64,000 nt of DNA, taken from Zonotrichia leucophrys gambelii. Its lineage: Eukaryota; Chordata; Aves; Passeriformes; Passerellidae. Positions within the stretch are counted from its first letter, which is position 1. Each line of letters starts with the position of its first letter. Location of the stretch: contig NC_088193.1 in NCBI RefSeq assembly GCF_028769735.1, forward strand, positions 6,351,814 through 6,415,813. Reading direction: 5' to 3'. The notes under the pieces were generated by a model, which saw only the letters and a program-made list of their open reading frames with translations, was not told the origin of the DNA and ran no database searches. This document shows, in pieces, positions 59,425 through 64,000 of this stretch. The position numbers were made by a program, and so were the translations under genes.

Positions 59425-59804
59425 TGTCACAGACATCTTTTATGAAAAATCCTTTCCTTAGGATTTTTTCTCCTGAGAAGCTGAGAGGCCTCAGGAACAA
59501 AATGTAAACAGTGGTTATCTGCTGCTGTGGAATGCAACAGGTGCATCTGTGATTGGTCTCATGTGGTTGTTTCTAATTAATGGCCAATCACAGTCCAGCT
59601 GTCTGGACTGTCTTGGTCAGTCACAGGATTTTGTTATCGTTCTTTTTCTATTCTTAGCCAGCCTTCTGATGAAATCCTTTCTTCTATTCTTTTAGTATAG
59701 TTTTAGTATAATATATCATAAAATAATAAATCAAGCCTTCTGAAACATGGAGTCAACATTCTCATCTCTTCCCTCCTCCTGGGACCCCTGTGAACACCGC
59801 CACA
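59425..59804 (+). mobile_element. Solo LTR, ~385-bp family
   Basis: Starts TGTCACAGACATC and ends CCGCCACA; full-length match to 982-1365 with CCAAT-type, AT-rich and AATAAA motifs. Flanks taaggc and aaaggg match at only four of six positions, so the duplication has decayed or the ends are slightly off. Confidence 0.88.
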
Positions 59805-61079
59805 AAAGGGTTAATTGGCTGTGGTATCATTTCTGTGCATCCACTTCTCTGCCTGAGAGCTGCAGGGAGCTGCCTGCTCTTCCCAGACAGTCTCTGCTTT
59901 CCCCACCAGCCTTGGGGCATTTTGGAGCTTTAGTGGTGCTGCTCTGCACGATGCTTTTGAGATTCTGGGGTGTTTTGGCCACACTCATGGATGCAGCACT
60001 CCCTGGAGCTGATCAAAGGAAAAGAGCAGCTCCCCTACCAGGCGAAATCAGCAGAGGTTGGGTTGTTTAATTGGCAAAATGAAGGCTGGGAGGCTTCACT
60101 GGCATGAGTTAACAGTGAAAGAACCAGGAGTAGGTTGGGAGAAGACAAAGGAAAAAGCAGGAGAATTTGGATGCTGGGGGAGAAAGGAGGTTCTCTGTTT
60201 CATCAAGTGTCTAGGAAAGCTTTCCACGGGGAGGAAAAGGGGCTAGAACACAAAACTGCTTTTAGGATGAAGCTTGCTACACGGGATAAGAGAATCCCCT
60301 TACAGGGATTGTGTTTCTGGCAGAGTTTTCCAGCAGACTGCTCAGGGTCTCGCTGTATTATCAACCCTGAAGGCTGCAAATTGTGAGGGCCTAAACCACT
60401 GCAGAGCAGCTTACAGCTCCAGGAGTGCTCAGCTTTCCATTTATCAGGCCTTTACACATTTAGGATTCAGATTTCCAGCAGTTCTTCAGAGCTAGGAAGG
60501 ATATAAACATACTCTTAGGTTTTGTCCAACACTTGAAAGGCAGGGATTTTGCTGTCTGAGCATTGTCACGGGCTGGGCTTCTCAGGGCAGCACCAAGTGG
60601 GGACTTGGGGCAGGACTGTGGGGCTCAGTGATCTAAGATCTGGAGGAAACCTAGCCCTGGATGCCAACTGCATCTGTTCTACCTCTCCCCTTCCTGATGC
60701 AATTGGGATTTCAGTCCTTTTGATTTGGCAGGTAAGGAAAAACAAACAACACAGAGTGAGTGGTCAGAGTTTCAATGGGGCCAGCACAGGTCTCAGAATC
60801 CCTCCTGACTCCAGTGTGGAATATTCCTGCTTCAAGTCTGACTGAGCAGATTTTCCTTGGCATCCTACATCTGAAACCAGGAGACCAATCCTGTCTGCAG
60901 CTGCTCAGCAGGAGGAGGCTCCACTCTTCTCATCCTCATCTTCCCATGCTGGGCTCGTCCCCAGCAGAGGGGGCAGCAGGGTGAGTGAGGAGATTCTGCC
61001 CTTCTGCTCTGCCCTTGTGAGCCCCCATCCTCAGAGCTGAACCTGAACCCAGCTCTGGAGTCCTCAGCACAGGAGGGAC

Positions 61080-61535
61080 CTGGAGCTGCTGGAGTGAGGC
61101 CATGGAGCTGCTCCAGGGCTGGAGCCCCTCTGCTCTGGAGCCAGGCTGGGAGAGCTGGGGGTGCTCACCTGGAGAGGAGAAGCTCCAGGGAGAGCTCAGA
61201 GCCCCTGCCAGGGCCTGAAGGGGCTCCAGGAGAGCTGGAGAGGGACTGGGGACAAGGGATGGAGGGACAGGACACAGGGAATGGCTCCCACTGCCAGAGG
61301 GCAGGGATGGATGGGATATTGGGAAGGAATTGTTCCCTGTGAGGGTGGGCAGGCCCTGGCACAGGGTGCCCAGAGCAGCTGGGGCTGCCCCTGGATCCCT
61401 GGCAGTGCCCAAGGCCAGGCTGGATGGGGCTGGGAGCAGCCTGGGACAGTGGGAGGTGTCCCTGCCATAGCTGGGGTGGAATGAGATGGGATTTAAGGTC
61501 CCTTCCAAGCGAAACCATTCCATGCCTCTGTGATT
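61080..61535 (+). mobile_element. CR1 LINE 3' fragment, sense on plus
   Basis: Sense CR1 from ggagctgctccagggctgga through ggtgctcacctggagaggag, to a tail with ccattccatgcctctgtgat. Same subfamily as 23226 and 41372. Confidence 0.92.
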
Positions 61536-62918
61536 GTATAAAACAATCCCTGGAGCTGTCTGCACCTTCCCCACACACGACAGGCTGAAAACCACCCAGT
61601 CCATGCTGTCCACAGCCAATTCACAGAGGCCACACTGGCTCTGGATGAACTCTGGCATTGCTTGCAAGCATCCACCCCCCCTCGTGTGCTGCCAGCCTCT
61701 GGCCCTGCTGAGATTGCCATGGCATGGAAGGCTGGTGCTTTGCCTTCCTGCATCCACCCCATGGCAGGCCCTGGCAGGGTCGCCCACCCTGGGCTGGGAT
61801 GCTCTGGGCAGTACAGAGCTGTCCCCAGTCCTTGCTGGGTCAGGGATGGATGGGAAAAGGAGGATGTTGTGGCTACAGGTTCCCTCTTGTCCCTGCTGTG
61901 TCCTGGGCACATCTTGCCCAGGCTCTGCTGCCTCATTCCTCCCCCCTGCCCATGGGAGCTGAGCCTGGAGAGCCTGAAAAATGCTGGGCAGCTCCTGGTG
62001 CTCCAGAACTGCTGCCAGGAGAGGGGGAGGAAAGAGATGCAGGCAAACAGCACAGCCTGGGGAAAACACACTAAAAAATAAATCAAAAGAAACAAGGGGA
62101 GCCAGGGAGAAAAATAGTGATGAAAGTTTAAATAGTGCATCTCTCTCTTGGTCCTATTTGTCTTGTGGCACTTCAGTGTGTATTTGTGTGTGAGCAGGAG
62201 GGGCTGGGGGGCTGCCAGGGCTGCTGCCTCCTCTCCACCCCAAGCACCTGTGTCCCGGTTTCCCTCCTGTCTCTGCAGCTGAGCCTCATTCATGGACCCT
62301 CCTCACATTAAGGAGCTCATGAGAAACAAGCCATTAATATTTCCTAAAATTCTCCCCCTTCCACCCCCTATTTTCTCCTAATGATTTGTCTTTTTTCATC
62401 CAGTCTCACATGTTCCACATTTCTAGGGTCAGCAGGATGGATTTCTCCAGTGAAAGAGAATGAAGATCCCTAAAATTCAGAAATGATTCCTAGAGATGGT
62501 TTCATCTCACTGCAGCAAAGCACAGCTCAGCTTTCCCACTCACTGTCCTGGAGGAGCTGATTTTCCTCCATCTAAGCCCTCTCCAGGTCATTTTGAGGAA
62601 TATCACTGGAATACTCTTTGCTTTTTCATGCTGAGGTTTGCTCCCAGATTCTTGGCTAGAGAGAGTTTTAAATATTCAGTTTTCACAATGGATTGGAATT
62701 AAATCAAATGTCAAAGTCCTAAAATCCTTTGTGAGAGCTGGCTCTGGGCAGGATCCATTTTGGAGAGCACACAAACAGATCTGCCATGGGATAAGTGAGC
62801 ATTTGTATTCCACTGAAAAGCCTTCTATGCAAGGAGAAAGAGGTTTTGGCAGCTCCTTTCCACACTTTAACAAAGATCCAGATGCTGTGCAGGCAGGGAG
62901 CTGGCCAGGTATGGATTG

Positions 62919-63527
62919 TGTGAAAAATGCATGTATTTTATGATTGGCTTTTCGCAAATATTAAAGTGAATATTATATGTGTTGTGTTAGAAAGTAATGC
63001 TGTTTTAATTCTCTTAAGTAGTGTGTTAAATATAGTTTTAGGTTGCAAAAATTGTTAAAATAGGAACTGTGCTGTGTAGTCTTTTTTAAAGAAAGGACTT
63101 GCAGTGAGATGGCAGCCACAGGACACCTGAATCTTTCAGAGAAAAATATTTTATTGCTCCATTATCAGGAGAAATGAACTTCTTCCCCCTCGAAGGTGCT
63201 GTCAGGATTCAGAGGAAGAAGTTGTGGATGACCAGACAGAATCCTGTGTTTGAATGGAATTTATGCATCATGTATGAGATGTATGAATATGCAACAGGCT
63301 GTTGCTTTTAAGGGTTAATCCTCTGTTAATGTGGGTCCTTTTTCAGGCTCGTGCTGCCCAGAAAAGGTACCCAGACTGTTCATAACTCTTTGTATTTATT
63401 GTCTCATATTGCCCTAATTCAATTTGTCCTAATTGTTACTACTCTAGTTGTATTACTATTTTTTATAACCATTTTCTTTCTATTAAACTTTTAAAATTTT
63501 AAAAACAAGTGATTGGCGTTTTTCACA
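62919..63527 (+). mobile_element. Solo LTR (ERVL-like), 609 bp, perfect 5-bp TSD
   Basis: Starts TGTGAAAAATGC and ends GCGTTTTTCACA, flanked by gattg at 62914-62918 and 63528-63532. Homologous to 1511-2145 along its whole length. Confidence 0.93.
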
Positions 63528-64000
63528 GATTGTTTATGTGGAACGCTCACACTGCAAAGAGTAAAAAACTAAAAATTTTCCTCTCCCAGCTGAAAGGGCA
63601 GCACAATGCCAAAGAATAGATTGCATTTTCCAGGTCCTTGTTTGATTCTGCCCACCAAGGCAGTGGTTTTGGATGGATCATGTCAGATGGAGCTGCCACT
63701 GCCAAGCCCTAACTCAGGGCAGATTTGGAGGGAGCTGTTTTGCTTTGCTGTGTCTGCCCTGCCTGCCTGGAAACTGAAGATTGCTGCCCACAAAGAGAGA
63801 GGTGGGCCCATGCTCCAGGACAACCATGATTAATGGCTCCAATTCTGCCTGTCAGGATGGTGGAAAGTCAGGGCAAAGCTTCCCAGATGTGTCAGCAGGC
63901 ATGGGAGAGGAGTGGAGGAAAAATTACCTGCCCACCTGGCCTTGTTACCCTGATGTAATCAAATTTACTGATAAGAGCCCCTATCACACACAGGATCCCT

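Noticed and set aside
60936..62069. 377-codon minus-strand open frame
   Set aside because: It runs through an antisense CR1 and GC-rich intron, with no recognisable domain or KIRREL3 similarity.

Overview
The window is vertebrate, and almost certainly songbird, nuclear DNA. It lies inside one large multi-exon gene on the minus strand, KIRREL3 (NEPH2, an immunoglobulin-superfamily adhesion receptor). The bird assignment rests on many 5'-truncated CR1 LINE tails and at least ten LTRs of passerine-type endogenous retroviruses. There are no operons, no bacterial-style genes, and no sign of rRNA, tRNA or CRISPR.

Eleven internal coding exons were placed. In transcription order they are 56084-56241, 50629-50779, 44234-44339, 19419-19567, 18882-19009, 17492-17618, 11524-11624, 11246-11444, 9947-9982 (a 36-nt microexon), 7035-7142 and 818-927. 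All have AG acceptors and GT donors. All ten junction phases agree, giving 1373 nt and 457 whole codons with no stop. They encode Ig-like domains 2 to 5, a juxtamembrane insert, the transmembrane helix and the start of the cytoplasmic tail. Residue numbers below count within this 457-residue segment. The signal peptide and Ig domain 1 must lie above position 64000, and most of the cytoplasmic tail with its C-terminal PDZ ligand below position 1; neither is present here.

The rest is intron, shaped mainly by retroelements and tandem repeats. Several LTRs have target-site duplications readable from the sequence: 6 bp for the ~385-bp family, 5 bp for the copies at 24370, 49831, 55313 and 62919. 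Some retroelements sit very close to splice sites: an LTR begins about 28 nt upstream of the 50629-50779 exon, another about 54 nt upstream of the 818-927 exon, and a third ends 95 nt downstream of the 56084-56241 exon. A ~785-bp degenerate minisatellite abuts the 5' splice site of the 17492-17618 exon, and a GC-rich minisatellite lies just upstream of the microexon.

No undescribed multi-gene system is visible. The best leads are structural: the minisatellite touching a splice donor, a 168-bp long inverted repeat with ~92% arm identity at 45468-46023, a perfect 22-bp hairpin inside a CR1 that looks like a template-switch mutation, and a 45-bp direct repeat on both sides of the 44234-44339 exon.
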